64,000 nucleotides of DNA, from assembly GCA_964036665.1 (NCBI GenBank), contig OZ038531.1:434001-498000 (forward strand), given 5' to 3'. A program made the translations under genes and the position numbers. Numbering within the stretch: the first letter of the stretch is position 1; each line of letters starts with the position of its first letter. This stretch comes from Gordius sp. MW1 (lineage: Eukaryota; Nematomorpha; Gordioida; Gordea; Gordiidae). The notes under the pieces are model-generated. The model saw only the letters and a program-made list of their open reading frames with translations. It did no database searches and had not been told where the DNA came from. This document shows, in pieces, positions 22,949-35,685 of the stretch.

Positions 22949-25506
22949 ATGGTCGCTGGACGACCGAAATATCTAAACCCATTTCCACCCTCGCATTTTA
23001 TCAATCCTAAACTACCATTATTGGAAACTAACTTTATAAATTATAATGGATTGATAGTACATAAATACATTCAATATACTTGTGGTAAAAGTAAGAAATT
23101 ATACTTTGACTTTATTAAATTTTTACTAAAATTCTATACTTTGCATAATAAAATTATTTTTCTTAAAACCTGTCTTAATCTAAATATTATACCTTCATTT
23201 ATTGATAATATAAAAATGCCTAATAACATTTTTAACTCTAAAGTAATTTTCAATTTTAAGAATGATTTGATTAAATGCGAAATTACTAACCTTTATTTTA
23301 GCAAACTCACTCTTTCTTATAAACTCTTTGATCTTCAAAATTTATTATTTACTAATAATAAAGACTTTTATAATGTTTTTATAAAGTACGCAAACATTTT
23401 AGCCTACAATAAAATGTTTTATCCAGCTCAAACAATTTTAAAAAAGTTAGATAATTTAGTTAAACAGAAAACTTTTTCTTCCCTTCCCATCAAGAAACCC
23501 TCGGTATCAATAGAAAATAAACCTAAAGCATATAACAATAAACCAGCATTTTTAAATTTGTCAAGCACTAACTTTAATCAATCTCAAATCAATTTGCTTA
23601 ATCTTGGACCTAAATTCTGTCTTGACAACAATAAACTCAAATTACTACCTACATTGAACAGCTTTAATAACATTCTAACCACTATAGAAAAACAACATCC
23701 AGACAATTTACATTTAAGAAACTCATTAGAATCTTTTTTATCTAACACCTTAAATAATGACTGCCCTTTGAAAGTTAACAAATCGAAATTAATTAAAGAT
23801 AAGAAAGTTTTTTCAGTTGTTAAGTCATTGAAATCCAATGTTAATATAAGAATTTGTAAATCAGACAAAGGTGGTCAACTAGTAGTTCTGAACACAGATG
23901 ATTATAACAAAAAAATGTTTGATATTTTAAAAGACAATACTTTATTTAAGGAATTGAAAAGAAACCCTACTAATGCCCGTGAAAAAAAGTTACAAACCTT
24001 CTTATTAAATCTTTCAAAAGATAATCAAATCAGCACCTCCTTATACTGGAAGTTAAGACCGTCCACATCTCGCACTCCTCTAATTTATGGGTTACCCAAA
24101 ATTCATAAACCTTTAATTCCTTTAAGACCAATTGTGTCATCTTATAACTCCTACAATTTTAATCTAAGCCAGCACCTTGTATCAATATTGCAACCACATG
24201 TATCTTCACCATTAATTTTAAAAAACTCTTTAGATCTAATTAATCGATTAAAACACTGTAGTTTACCGACTTCATTTTCCCTTGTAAGCTTTGATATTCA
24301 GTCATTATTTACCAATATTCCTTTAGATTCTGCTAAAAATATTGTGTAAAAATCTATGATAGACTTGAACAGCCTCCTTTCACTAAATCAGTATTTAAAG
24401 AGCTATTAAATTTTTGCACAACAAATAACTTTCAGTTTAATAATATAAATTATGACCAAATTGATGGCACTGCTATGGGCAACCCCCTCGCACCCCTAAT
24501 TGCCAACATTTTTCTCAACGAATTAGAGTCCTACATACAATCCTCTAAATTATTCCCTCCTTTTTATGCCAGATATGTTGATGACATTTTATGTATTTGG
24601 CCTCATAACCTAACTAATGACTTAGATGATTTTTTAAAAACATTAAATTCATTCCATAAAAACATTATTTTTACAGTTGAAATAGAATCAAATAATCAGT
24701 TACCATTTCTAGATTTAACCCTCCATAATTTAAATAAAGAGATCATCACAACAGTTTACCATAAACCTACTGATTCCTATCAGTATATACCATGGCACAG
24801 CCATTCCCCCTCTTCATTTAAAATAAACACATTTAGAATGATGATTAAAAGAGCAATATCTCATTGCTCTCGAGAGTGTGATAGGATTGTTGAAGTTGAC
24901 AAGATAACACAAAGATTTTTAGACCTCAACTACCCACTCGACCTGCTGACAAACATTAAAAATAAATTAATATCAGGAGCGAATCCCCCCACAATAATAA
25001 AATCTAAAATAAACCATTATATATCCATACCTTTCCACCGAAGTCTTAATAATAATTTCCTCAAGGAATTAAATAAAATTTTTCACAAACATAATATAGA
25101 TAATTTTAAGTTTTCTCAGAAAACATCATCCAACCTATTTGCACTCATAAAACCTATTAATAACATAACCGATAAAAATTATATCTCTAATTTAATATAT
25201 AAAATCTCCTGCGCCGATTGCAACCAATTTTACGTGGGAGAAACAAAGAGAACCTTAGCTGAAAGAATTAAAGAACACAAAGCCCCGCTGACACGATGCG
25301 CGACCCACTCCGCCGTAGCAGAACACTCTCTACAAAACCAACATACCATCGACTGGGACAACCCGACTGTCCTCTACCGATCTCAGTATAACAAAGAAAG
25401 AAAATTCATCGAAAGCGTTCTAATCGACCGCCTCAAGCCCCAAATCAATGATCAACCAGGACAATTCAGAAATTACAAACACATACACCCACACCTTCCT
25501 CTATAA
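22949..25506 (+). mobile_element. Penelope-like unit, plus strand, one frame break
   Basis: The unit is full length but one base shorter than the intact units. The loss falls in an A/T run within the reverse transcriptase, between SFDIQSLFTNIP and AMGNPLAP, so it no longer encodes one protein. The rest matches the intact units. Confidence 0.85.
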
Positions 25507-25908
25507 CTACCTGTTATCACTATACACACCCTATTACCCTTTTGTCTTTCCCCTATTGTTTCGTAACCGCCTTATTTTGTAATTGCCATCCTTTACACTA
25601 TTCTTATAGTTGCTATTGCTTCATTTTTATAATCCCCTTTTGTATTTTACCTTATCCTTTATCTTAAAGTTGTTTACCCCATCTTTATCTTAAATTTGTT
25701 TATCCCACTATTTCATAAGTGTTAACTCTCTTGTTCCAACCGGTGTTCGCTATTATTCACCCTCCTATTTCAACTAGATTTCATTATTTTTGTTTATAAA
25801 TTAAAACTTGTCGACACCTTCTCGTTCATTGGTAATTCACATCACTTGTATGTTACCTTTTTTTTTTTCTCTCTTTTTTTTTTTCTCTTTTTTTTTTTTT
25901 TATTGATA

Positions 25909-28466
25909 ATGGTCGCTGGACGACCGAAATATCTAAACCCATTTCCACCCTCGCATTTTATCAATCCTAAACTACCATTATTGGAAACTAACTTTATAAA
26001 TTATAATGGATTGATAGTACATAAATACATTCAATATACTTGTGGTAAAAGTAAGAAATTATACTTTGACTTTATTAAATTTTTACTAAAATTCTATACT
26101 TTGCATAATAAAATTATTTTTCTTAAAACCTGTCTTAATCTAAATATTATACCTTCATTTATTGATAATATAAAAATGCCTAATAACATTTTTAACTCTA
26201 AAGTAATTTTCAATTTTAAGAATGATTTGATTAAATGCGAAATTACTAACCTTTATTTTAGCAAACTCACTCTTTCTTATAAACTCTTTGATCTTCAAAA
26301 TTTATTATTTACTAATAATAAAGACTTTTATAATGTTTTTATAAAGTACGCAAACATTTTAGCCTACAATAAAATGTTTTATCCAGCTCAAACAATTTTA
26401 AAAAAGTTAGATAATTTAGTTAAACAGAAAACTTTTTCTTCCCTTCCCATCAAGAAACCCTCGGTATCAATAGAAAATAAACCTAAAGCATATAACAATA
26501 AACCAGCATTTTTAAATTTGTCAAGCACTAACTTTAATCAATCTCAAATCAATTTGCTTAATCTTGGACCTAAATTCTGTCTTGACAACAATAAACTCAA
26601 ATTACTACCTACATTGAACAGCTTTAATAACATTCTAACCACTATAGAAAAACAACATCCAGACAATTTACATTTAAGAAACTCATTAGAATCTTTTTTA
26701 TCTAACACCTTAAATAATGACTGCCCTTTGAAAGTTAACAAATCGAAATTAATTAAAGATAAGAAAGTTTTTTCAGTTGTTAAGTCATTGAAATCCAATG
26801 TTAATATAAGAATTTGTAAATCAGACAAAGGTGGTCAACTAGTAGTTCTGAACACAGATGATTATAACAAAAAAATGTTTGATATTTTAAAAGACAATAC
26901 TTTATTTAAGGAATTGAAAAGAAACCCTACTAATGCCCGTGAAAAAAAGTTACAAACCTTCTTATTAAATCTTTCAAAAGATAATCAAATCAGCACCTCC
27001 TTATACTGGAAGTTAAGACCGTCCACATCTCGCACTCCTCTAATTTATGGGTTACCCAAAATTCATAAACCTTTAATTCCTTTAAGACCAATTGTGTCAT
27101 CTTATAACTCCTACAATTTTAATCTAAGCCAGCACCTTGTATCAATATTGCAACCACATGTATCTTCACCATTAATTTTAAAAAACTCTTTAGATCTAAT
27201 TAATCGATTAAAACACTGTAGTTTACCGACTTCATTTTCCCTTGTAAGCTTTGATATTCAGTCATTATTTACCAATATTCCTTTAGATTCTGCTAAAAAT
27301 TATTGTGTAAAAATCTATGATAGACTTGAACAGCCTCCTTTCACTAAATCAGTATTTAAAGAGCTATTAAATTTTTGCACAACAAATAACTTTCAGTTTA
27401 ATAATATAAATTATGACCAAATTGATGGCACTGCTATGGGCAACCCCCTCGCACCCCTAATTGCCAACATTTTTCTCAACGAATTAGAGTCCTACATACA
27501 ATCCTCTAAATTATTCCCTCCTTTTTATGCCAGATATGTTGATGACATTTTATGTATTTGGCCTCATAACCTAACTAATGACTTAGATGATTTTTTAAAA
27601 ACATTAAATTCATTCCATAAAAACATTATTTTTACAGTTGAAATAGAATCAAATAATCAGTTACCATTTCTAGATTTAACCCTCCATAATTTAAATAAAG
27701 AGATCATCACAACAGTTTACCATAAACCTACTGATTCCTATCAGTATATACCATGGCACAGCCATTCCCCCTCTTCATTTAAAATAAACACATTTAGAAT
27801 GATGATTAAAAGAGCAATATCTCATTGCTCTCGAGAGTGTGATAGGATTGTTGAAGTTGACAAGATAACACAAAGATTTTTAGACCTCAACTACCCACTC
27901 GACCTGCTGACAAACATTAAAAATAAATTAATATCAGGAGCGAATCCCCCCACAATAATAAAATCTAAAATAAACCATTATATATCCATACCTTTCCACC
28001 GAAGTCTTAATAATAATTTCCTCAAGGAATTAAATAAAATTTTTCACAAACATAATATAGATAATTTTAAGTTTTCTCAGAAAACATCATCCAACCTATT
28101 TGCACTCATAAAACCTATTAATAACATAACCGATAAAAATTATATCTCTAATTTAATATATAAAATCTCCTGCGCCGATTGCAACCAATTTTACGTGGGA
28201 GAAACAAAGAGAACCTTAGCTGAAAGAATTAAAGAACACAAAGCCCCGCTGACACGATGCGCGACCCACTCCGCCGTAGCAGAACACTCTCTACAAAACC
28301 AACATACCATCGACTGGGACAACCCGACTGTCCTCTACCGATCTCAGTATAACAAAGAAAGAAAATTCATCGAAAGCGTTCTAATCGACGCCTCAAGCCC
28401 CAAATCAATGATCAACCAGGACAATTCAGAAATTACAAACACATACACCCACACCTTCCTCTATAA
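25909..28466 (+). mobile_element. Penelope-like unit, plus strand, late frame break
   Basis: The unit is full length. All reverse transcriptase and GIY-YIG motifs up to RKFIESVLID are in frame. A one-base difference near the C-terminus then replaces the last roughly 25 residues and runs on to 28542. Whether the protein is still functional is unclear. Confidence 0.85.
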
Positions 28467-28864
28467 CTACCTGTTATCACTATACACACCCTATTACCCT
28501 TTTGTCTTTCCCCTATTGTTTCGTAACCGCCTTATTTTGTAATTGCCATCCTTTACACTATTCTTATAGTTGCTATTGCTTCATTTTTATAATCCCCTTT
28601 TGTATTTTACCTTATCCTTTATCTTAAAGTTGTTTACCCCATCTTTATCTTAAATTTGTTTATCCCACTATTTCATAAGTGTTAACTCTCTTGTTCCAAC
28701 CGGTGTTCGCTATTATTCACCCTCCTATTTCAACTAGATTTCATTATTTTTGTTTATAAATTAAAACTTGTCGACACCTTCTCGTTCATTGGTAATTCAC
28801 ATCACTTGTATGTTACCTTTTTTTCTCTCTTTTTTTTTTCTCTTTTTTTTTTTTTTTATTGATA

Positions 28865-28956
28865 ATGGTCGCTGGACGACCGAAATATCTAAACCCATTT
28901 CCACCCTCGCATTTTATCAATCCTAAACTACCATTATTGGAAACTAACTTTATAAA
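28865..28956 (+). mobile_element. Penelope-like unit, partial start only (right edge)
   Basis: About 30 codons from MVAGRPKYL, cut after LLETNFI where the target duplication begins. It is 28 bp shorter than the left-edge partial unit. Confidence 0.8.
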
Positions 28957-28968
28957 ATATATTTACTT
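28957..28968. repeat. 12-bp target site duplication, right
   Basis: ATATATTTACTT immediately right of the array is the partner of 7315-7326. Variable-length duplications of this order are usual for Penelope-like insertions. Confidence 0.75.
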
Positions 28969-29318
28969 CTTCTTTTCATATATTTTGCCTAGATGTAAGA
29001 TTTTAGTGTATAAGCATAGGGATATACAACGGAGAATAAGTAAAAAGTAGTTTTATAATGTATTTAGGGAATTCAAGAGAGTTCCTTGTATTAAATGATT
29101 TAACTAATTAATTTTCTAGGACAATGGAGGAAAAGCTCCGCACCTTCCTTTTAATCGCAATTTTGAAAACGGTATTAAAAGCTGTGTCACTTAATTCGTG
29201 TTTTTAACATACTAAAACATAGCTACGTCCTAAAACTTGCTTTACTTTATATTTGACTCCTAGTTTTATTAATTCAACCTTTCAATAGCGATGCAATTTT
29301 CATGATCAAGTATGTTAA
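28969..29318. other. Non-coding flank right of the array
   Basis: AT-rich DNA. A possible exon lies at about 29119-29170 (acceptor TTTTCTAG, donor GTATTA), but no family match or in-phase partner is visible. Confidence 0.25.
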
Positions 29319-29587
29319 CAGGCGCGTAGCCAAGGGGGCAGAAAGCGGGAATTTTCTACCCCCTTTGAAATTTTTTTTGAAGGTCCATGTCCTTTTTTAA
29401 AGTATAAAATCGATAGTAAATGCTCTAATTGATGAAGAGAAGAGATTTTTCTGAAGCTGGTTATATAGCGCCTTGAAGTTTCGCATATATTATATGCAAA
29501 GTTTACTTTTGTTACATTATAAATAAAATTGTTGAAATTTTTTTTGAGTTTTTCTTCCCCCTTGAGAAAATCCTGGCTACGCGCCTG
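29319..29587. mobile_element. hAT-type MITE copy 3
   Basis: A 269-bp element running from CAGGCGCGTAGCCAAG to CTGGCTACGCGCCTG. The 8-bp duplication is TATGTTAA at the left and TATGTTAC at the right (29311-29318, 29588-29595; one mismatch). Non-coding. Confidence 0.7.
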
Positions 29588-30173
29588 TATGTTACTATTA
29601 TACTTACTTGGTTAGGCCAAGTCATAATTAACCTTTAAAAGCAATATTTTTCGTTTATTTAAAATGCCAAAATCATATATCGATGGAAAAGGCAGGGAAA
29701 ATTGTGATAGTGTGTTCGATAGTGAACATATTGATATTTTCGGAGAACTATAGATGGACGTTGAGGTAGCAAAAACCTTCTTTTTTACATATATACTCTC
29801 CTCAAGCGTCTATGATTATGCTCAACCCTACTTAGGATTCATTAGGAACTACAACTTTTTCTGCCGTCCGACGTATCTTTCTTATAATCCATTATTAAAC
29901 TTTTTTGTTTTATTCCTCTAGGCCTGCTGAATCTCTGAATTTTTTGTGTTTTGAATCAAGGGCCCTCATCTAATTAGGAAAAGCTTTGTGATTACGGTTT
30001 GCCCTCTCTTCCACATTTTTGCAGCTATCAATTATACTGGTGTCAAGTATAATTAAATACCAAATCGGTCCAATTAATTCGACGTGAACCTGGTTCTAAA
30101 ACTTTAAACTCTGTCCACACTTCATGGAAAAAACTCCTTTACTCTTCATTAGCACTAGAAAATCCTAGTCAAG

Positions 30174-30318
30174 CAGTGGCGTAGCCAGACGGAAGGGGGG
30201 AACAACTCCCCCCCCCCCCCGAAAAAAAATATCAAATGTTTATTTTGTTTTTTTAAATAATGTTACAAAAAAAATTTATAATTTCCCCCCCCCAGAGAAA
30301 ATCCTGGCTACGCGCCTG
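30174..30318. mobile_element. hAT-type MITE copy 4
   Basis: A 145-bp element running from CAGTGGCGTAGCCAG to CTGGCTACGCGCCTG, with an exact 8-bp duplication TAGTCAAG at 30166-30173 and 30319-30326. G- and C-tracts flank an A/T core. CAGTGG termini are the standard hAT form. Confidence 0.78.
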
Positions 30319-30486
30319 TAGTCAAGTGTTGGTCATTATATATATACCTCAGTTTGGTTGAAACTACCCCCACCCTCCCTTTTAAAATAAAACCTTATTC
30401 GATTCATGTTGCTTTCACAGTGCTTCTCATAGTGAAGCATAGGGCCGAAAACTATTGCTATTTGTTTTTCTTTTAACCATTCTTAG

Positions 30487-30566
30487 AACAGCTGTGAGTG
30501 AGGTCGCTCCATCGTGGATGTGGTGTCGTAACACGGTCAAGCGATATAAAGAAGATCGAGAACTTG
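30487..30566 (+). CDS. Orphan exon, unidentified gene
   Basis: A long pyrimidine tract ending in TTCTTAG precedes an 80-bp open stretch that ends at a GTAAGC donor. It reads TAVSEVAPSWMWCRNTV then KRYKEDREL, phase 1 to phase 1. Its higher GC and charged composition stand out from the AT-rich surroundings. I do not recognise the family, and no in-phase neighbouring exon was found within about 2 kb. Confidence 0.3.
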
Positions 30567-33500
30567 GTAAGCATCGCTTAGCCGTCTAGACTAAAAGTGG
30601 AGGGCATTATCCTTTTTTGTATCCGAACTTGACGAAGTAAACTGATACGAATAAGGCCCGATGAGACGAATGTCTTCCGTTATTTATGAAACGTAAATCG
30701 CTTATTTAAAAAAAGATTATGGCACGTTCCATGTAGAATCGTGTTTCATTGGATATAGCTAAAAATGTTGACTGGACAAACAAAGAGGTAAAATTAAATA
30801 GTAAGAGGAGGAAGCACCATTTAAGGATTGAATTTAGGAAATTTATGAATGTTTAAACTTAATTTTCAAAAATCTAAATCTTCAAATGAGCTGAGCTTAT
30901 GCGGGCACGATTTTTGAGTCATGTTTGCACAGGCCTAAAATTTTGTGAGCCGTCTAAGAGCCAGAAAATTCAAAAAATGTAGACACCTGATTTTATAATG
31001 AATTATTAATATTTTCTACTTTTGTTTTATCCTAAATATCGTCCTGTCTCACACATTTCTTGGGGTTATTTTTATTTTAGAACAACGTAATAATATTTTA
31101 ATTCTTGTATTAATCATAGCTCTGTGTATTACCCCTATACAGGCCATTTTCATATCCACTCATGTCAAATACCCTAAGTTTTGTAGTTTCATGATTGCAA
31201 CAAAATTTTGTCAGCATATTTACATGTTAATTTTAACGAAAGAACGATTAAGAAATTTAGTTCTTCCAATAATCATATTATAAGAATTTTAAATTTTGTG
31301 AGAGGGGCCAGGAAAGCAAAGGTAAAACAACTGCCATTTATAAGTCCATTTTGTTTGTAAAGGACTATAATACACTTGTGCGACACATTTTTTTATCAAA
31401 ATTTTGTTTATTCTCGATGTAAAAACATTATAAAGGCGAAGTATAAAATTGGAAATATAGAAAATATAAAAGCGGGGTTAAGAAATAAAAATAAATAAAT
31501 TATGATACGAAAGCGTCGCAAGTATCATCCGTTAAAAGCGGCTAGCTGTGGGCCAGGGATTAAAATTATATTTTGCGATTAAAATAGCTATATTTTGTTT
31601 GGGTAAAAGTTGGTGGATTATTTAGAGAGCGAACAGCGTCGGCTGATTTCTTTACAAAGTTTAATGGGGACTGGTACAAAAGTACCAGGGTCGAGGCAAA
31701 ATAGAGGTAAAAATATATGAAGGTAGGAGGGCGTGGTATTTGGCCGTTTCTCGGGCTTTGGCATTGGACGAGGCGAAAATATCAATACAAGTGAATTCTT
31801 ATACGGGGTAAACAATTTTGCCAAGGGATCAGAATTGCGCCGTCGGGTCACATCCTTCCTTCAAACGAAGGGCCCGGCGGCTTTGAAACGGACGAAGTAT
31901 TAACTTTAAGCGGCCTGGATAAGGGTATTTATTTTTTCATGCCTCCGTATTTAAAAAGACACTGTAGGGCGTGCCTTGAGTAGACATCTACCTACTGGAA
32001 GCAATTGCGGCAGGAAATTTCTTTTGAATGGGGAATTCCCAGTCTAAGCGATGGAGTATGATAGCTCAGGGTCCTATAATCTCAATCCTATAAGTGAACT
32101 GGGATAAGCTTATAGACACTCGTGACCCGATCCGTCAAAAACCAAATATTTTAAGTTGAAGTGTTGGCGGGCGTCTGCTCAAAAAGAGGTAATCAACGGA
32201 GCGCAATATAAAGCCGGCATCCCACTCCTTTTGTTTTAAGGTTGAAGGGAAGAGGGTATCGGGATTGACGTTGGCAGACCAGTTGGATTAATTAAGCGTC
32301 TATTGAAAGATGGGCGGATTTATAAGAAGAGATGAAGGCAGCCATTGAGATTGAGGCAGCTGGGTATATGAACCGCCTGCTTTAGTGGGCAATAAGGCTT
32401 GGAGCCACGAGGAGGAGGTGAATTTAATGTTGAGGAGTTTACAGAGAACGTCGCATAAAGCTATTATGATTACCTATGCAAAAACTTAATTTGAATATAT
32501 CAACTCACCTAGGCAAAAACTTAACCTTTATTATTCAAGTATTCACGCATCCTATTCATAAAAGTGAATACATTCAAGTATTTGAATGTCTCGTAATTCA
32601 CCATTATTAATCACACAAACAACCTCGCTAGATGTGTATATAAACACGATGTTTTAACTAAATTTCATTCACTTGAATCACTTTCCTTTTGGGTTATAAT
32701 AATAGTAGAATATTTAATTCTCTACAAATGGTGACCACGCATTTTCGGGGGAGCCAAATTTTTTATTACCTCCCCTCTAAACATTTATAACCCAGGTCCA
32801 CATTGACCCCGACTTTCGGGGGACACATAATTTTTCCCCCATAACCGTCCCTTTAGTAATGACGTTTGGTTTTCTTAGTTAAAATAAAACAATTCAGATA
32901 TAGGGCATTATCCTTTCAATCCGGCATACAATCTAGCTGCAACAAACAATTTCGACCTTAATGCTAAACTCGAAATATAATAGATCAATAAAGTCTACCC
33001 GAGTTCCTTTATACTAAAGTTTAGGTTTCGGACTCATACAGAAATTACATTGTCTTGTCTCTTTTGAAAAAATCCGTATTGAATTAACCCTGATTAATAT
33101 TCAATATATTATCACAATCTTAATAAATTTTAATTTGTTATAAAGTAGTAGTATTTTTACTTTTAAACCATCTAGCATTAATTCTACATTATTAATATTA
33201 AGATTTAAGAGCAAACAGTAAATAGTTATGTTTAAAGGCTAATGACAATTTTTTAAAGTTTGAATGGACGTCCACCATTTTCTTTAAAGGGAAAAATGCG
33301 ATCATTAAAAAAACCCTTAAACCCACAGAGAGGCTTATTGAGCACAATCAATAACCTTGGCATATAAGCAATATTATATTACTTTTATTGCATAACCTCA
33401 ACCTGGATAAAACAAATTATCTATGAAGCTCGATATATCTTCATCTTATTAGATTTGGCTTGATTTTGTATTGGAAACTATTAAATGGCGATAAACCTAT

Positions 33501-33907
33501 TGGCCTTTATACTTTAACTGTCTTGTTTTGCGAACTTAATTTAATGTTATTACATAAAGTCAAGGTTTATAGTATTCTAGATACATGTTGAAATATTATT
33601 AATACTTTATATTTTTTCTTTTTACAGACATATTTTTGTTTTTCCTATCTCAAAAAATTTAATATTTACAACTGTAAGGCTTAGACTATTATTCTTATCC
33701 ACCATAGAGTTGATCAAAGCTTAAATGTGTACCAATAAAATATTAGTCCTACACTTTGTTTTAATATTGATATCTTCTTCATTTAAAACTCTGATAGGTA
33801 ATACCATGCGATTTATTTCTTCATGACTTCATTGTTGATACTCTATATTTTTATAAATTTAATATAGCATCTGACGAAGGTAACAGTCTATTTATAATAA
33901 ATCTGTA
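30567..33907. other. Mostly non-coding stretch
   Basis: No gene recognised. The part from about 31430 to 32460 is richer in GC than its flanks and may be an old element. A 77-residue minus-strand frame at 31618-31851 has no domain. A weak LTR-like relic is listed separately. Confidence 0.3.
32465..32760 (+). mobile_element. Possible fossil LTR end with primer-site-like motif
   Basis: A TATA-like stretch (TGTATATAAACACG) lies before a TTCTCTACA end. The end is followed at once by TGGTGACC-type sequence, as at LTR/primer-binding-site junctions of LTR retrotransposons. A second similar motif (TTGACCCCGACTTTCGGGGG) lies about 60 bp on. No coding domains or partner LTR are visible. If real, it is an old, broken remnant. 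Confidence 0.2.
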
Positions 33908-34027
33908 CATGGGCGTAGGCAGGGGGGGGGCAGGGGTTTTTCCATGCAAAAACCTTTTAAAAATTTTAAAAAAAATTATGTTTTGCCTCCCCCCCCCCCC
34001 TTAATCCAAAACCTGGCTACGCCCATG
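33908..34027. mobile_element. hAT-type MITE copy 5
   Basis: A 120-bp element running from CATGGGCGTAGGCAGG to CCTGGCTACGCCCATG. The flanking octamers AATCTGTA and GATTTGTA (33900-33907, 34028-34035) share six of eight bases, which fits an older insertion. Confidence 0.65.
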
Positions 34028-34822
34028 GATTTGTATAAATCTAGTTTGTACTAAAACATGCTATCTATAGAGTTATATCGAATACTTTTTCTGACATTGA
34101 ATAAGAATTCTAATATTTGCCTTATTCTATAATTTTATTCGACTACATAAGCGTTAATTAAAATTAATGGTGCGATAATAGAAATTTAAAATCACTAATA
34201 GGTTTTAAAATTACTTATATATTTTTTGTATTTGCCTATTGCATTAGAATTAGCAACATACGGCTACAATAATGAAGAGGATGACCAAGGTTTTTAAACG
34301 ACGTTTATGTGAAGCAACAAATACTATTATATCTCTCTAAAGACATAAAAAAATCCTATAAAAAAATAAATTGAAAGCTTTTTGATTATATTAACTACTA
34401 TATTTTAAAACTAGGGAACGCCGCTGCAGCAAGTAACATAAAGAAAGAAAAAAAAATTATTCTGGGATAAATGTTCAATTAATAAATAAAATATATTTTT
34501 GTATTGAAAACATTATAGTGTAAGCCTAATTATTATCATAAAACGACACTTCCCAAAAAATGAATTTTATTTAATATGTAACCGCATAAATTATATTGCA
34601 AAAGGAAATGAAGACAATGAAAGTAATTTCTCCTATTTTTGTCATCCCACTATGCTAAATCATAAAATTCCTATTTCATAGGCGGCGTCAACTTAGAAAG
34701 TAATATATCTTTTATAGCTAAATAAATTTCTCTTCACATGTTACCTTTAATTTTTTTAAATTTATTTAGACAACATATTCATGCCACCATTTCAAAAGGG
34801 TAAAATTTGAATGCTATTCTAA

Positions 34823-34825
<3 letters not shown>

Positions 34826-34861
<36 letters not shown>
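34826..34861. repeat. (TA)n microsatellite
   Basis: About 17 uninterrupted AT dinucleotides just upstream of the pyrimidine tract that leads into the exon at 34877. Confidence 0.8.
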
Positions 34862-34866
<5 letters not shown>

Positions 34867-34876
34867 TTTCGCTCAG

Positions 34877-35255
34877 GAAATCCTTTCGCCGGTCGTTTAA
34901 TCAAAGTGGCTAGATTTTGTTTGGTACCTATTCAAGTTAGGCCTAAACCAGGTTACTCGTTAATATTAAAAAATATTATAATCAGTTTTAAGTACTTATT
35001 TTTAAAATTTTATTTAGTTTGTCCAAAATTAATTTGTCAACTAAAATGTCCGACCAAATTGTTACGCGATTCCAAGGGTTGCAACATATGTCGCTGTGAA
35101 GGTTTTTTTAATACATGTGTTATTTATTGACGTTCTTAACATTATATATTGTCTGAAATATTGATTTCTAAAGCAATTACAAAAGTCAAATGTTTTATAC
35201 TTTAGTGTGCCCTGTTAATTTGATACCACGGGACTATGGAATTAAATGCGCAATG
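34877..35255 (+). CDS. Cysteine-rich secreted-type exons with an antistasin-like domain
   Basis: Three exons join in phase: 34877-34951, 35018-35101 and 35206-35255. The middle one reads VCPKLICQLKCPTK then LLRDSKGCNICRC. The C-x4-C-x3-C...GC-x2-C-x-C spacing is that of antistasin-type protease-inhibitor modules. The flanking exons give ...RFCLVPIQVRPKP and CPVNLIPRDYGIKCAM. No signal peptide, start or stop was found. These exons may belong to their own gene or to the lipocalin-like gene that follows on the same strand. Confidence 0.45.
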
Positions 35256-35685
35256 GTATATATAATTATTTATACATTTAAATTATGATTGAACAGTTGA
35301 TAATCTTATATATTAGCGTTTGATTAATTGGAATTCTCTACATTTAGTATATAGTCAAATGAGAATGAATTAAATTATATCGATAAAAATTTTTTTGGCT
35401 TAATTTATAATAATTGGTTGAATATTAGTTTATGATCAAAAATTTGCTTATATATTAAGGATTTTTAAAGCTTAATAGTTAAATGTCATTCCTCCTAGGT
35501 AATATTTTTAAAAATTCACAACTCTAAGTACTTAGTACACAACTAAATTAGAGTTAATGGCAAACATATTTCTGCCCTTTTTGCATTGAAGCTGCATTAT
35601 TAATATACATAGACTACATAGACTGCCAATGTCATATGTTCCATATGGCGAATTGTGTGTGAAATTTGCCTCCATTTTGATGAAC

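Larger units (their letters stand above)
7327..28956. mobile_element. Penelope-like retroelement array, two divergent arms
   Basis: A 21.6-kb block made only of one Penelope-like element. Minus-strand units of 2956-2961 bp fill 7327-21135, and plus-strand units fill 21136-28956, meeting head-to-head. Each intact unit holds one 852-residue reading frame with reverse transcriptase followed by a GIY-YIG endonuclease, the architecture of canonical Penelope-like elements. A spacer of 397-402 bp separates successive frames. The outer edges stop inside the start of the reading frame at both sides. The 12-bp ATATATTTACTT lies directly outside each edge (7315-7326 and 28957-28968), so the array appears to occupy one target site. 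Units differ by a single substitution, homopolymer lengths and two one-base losses. This implies very recent origin, or repeated copying from one template. Confidence 0.9.

Noticed and set aside
22949-28542. Treating the plus-arm Penelope frames as separate genes
   Set aside because: They are the same element with one-base differences that split or extend the frame. They are annotated as broken units instead.
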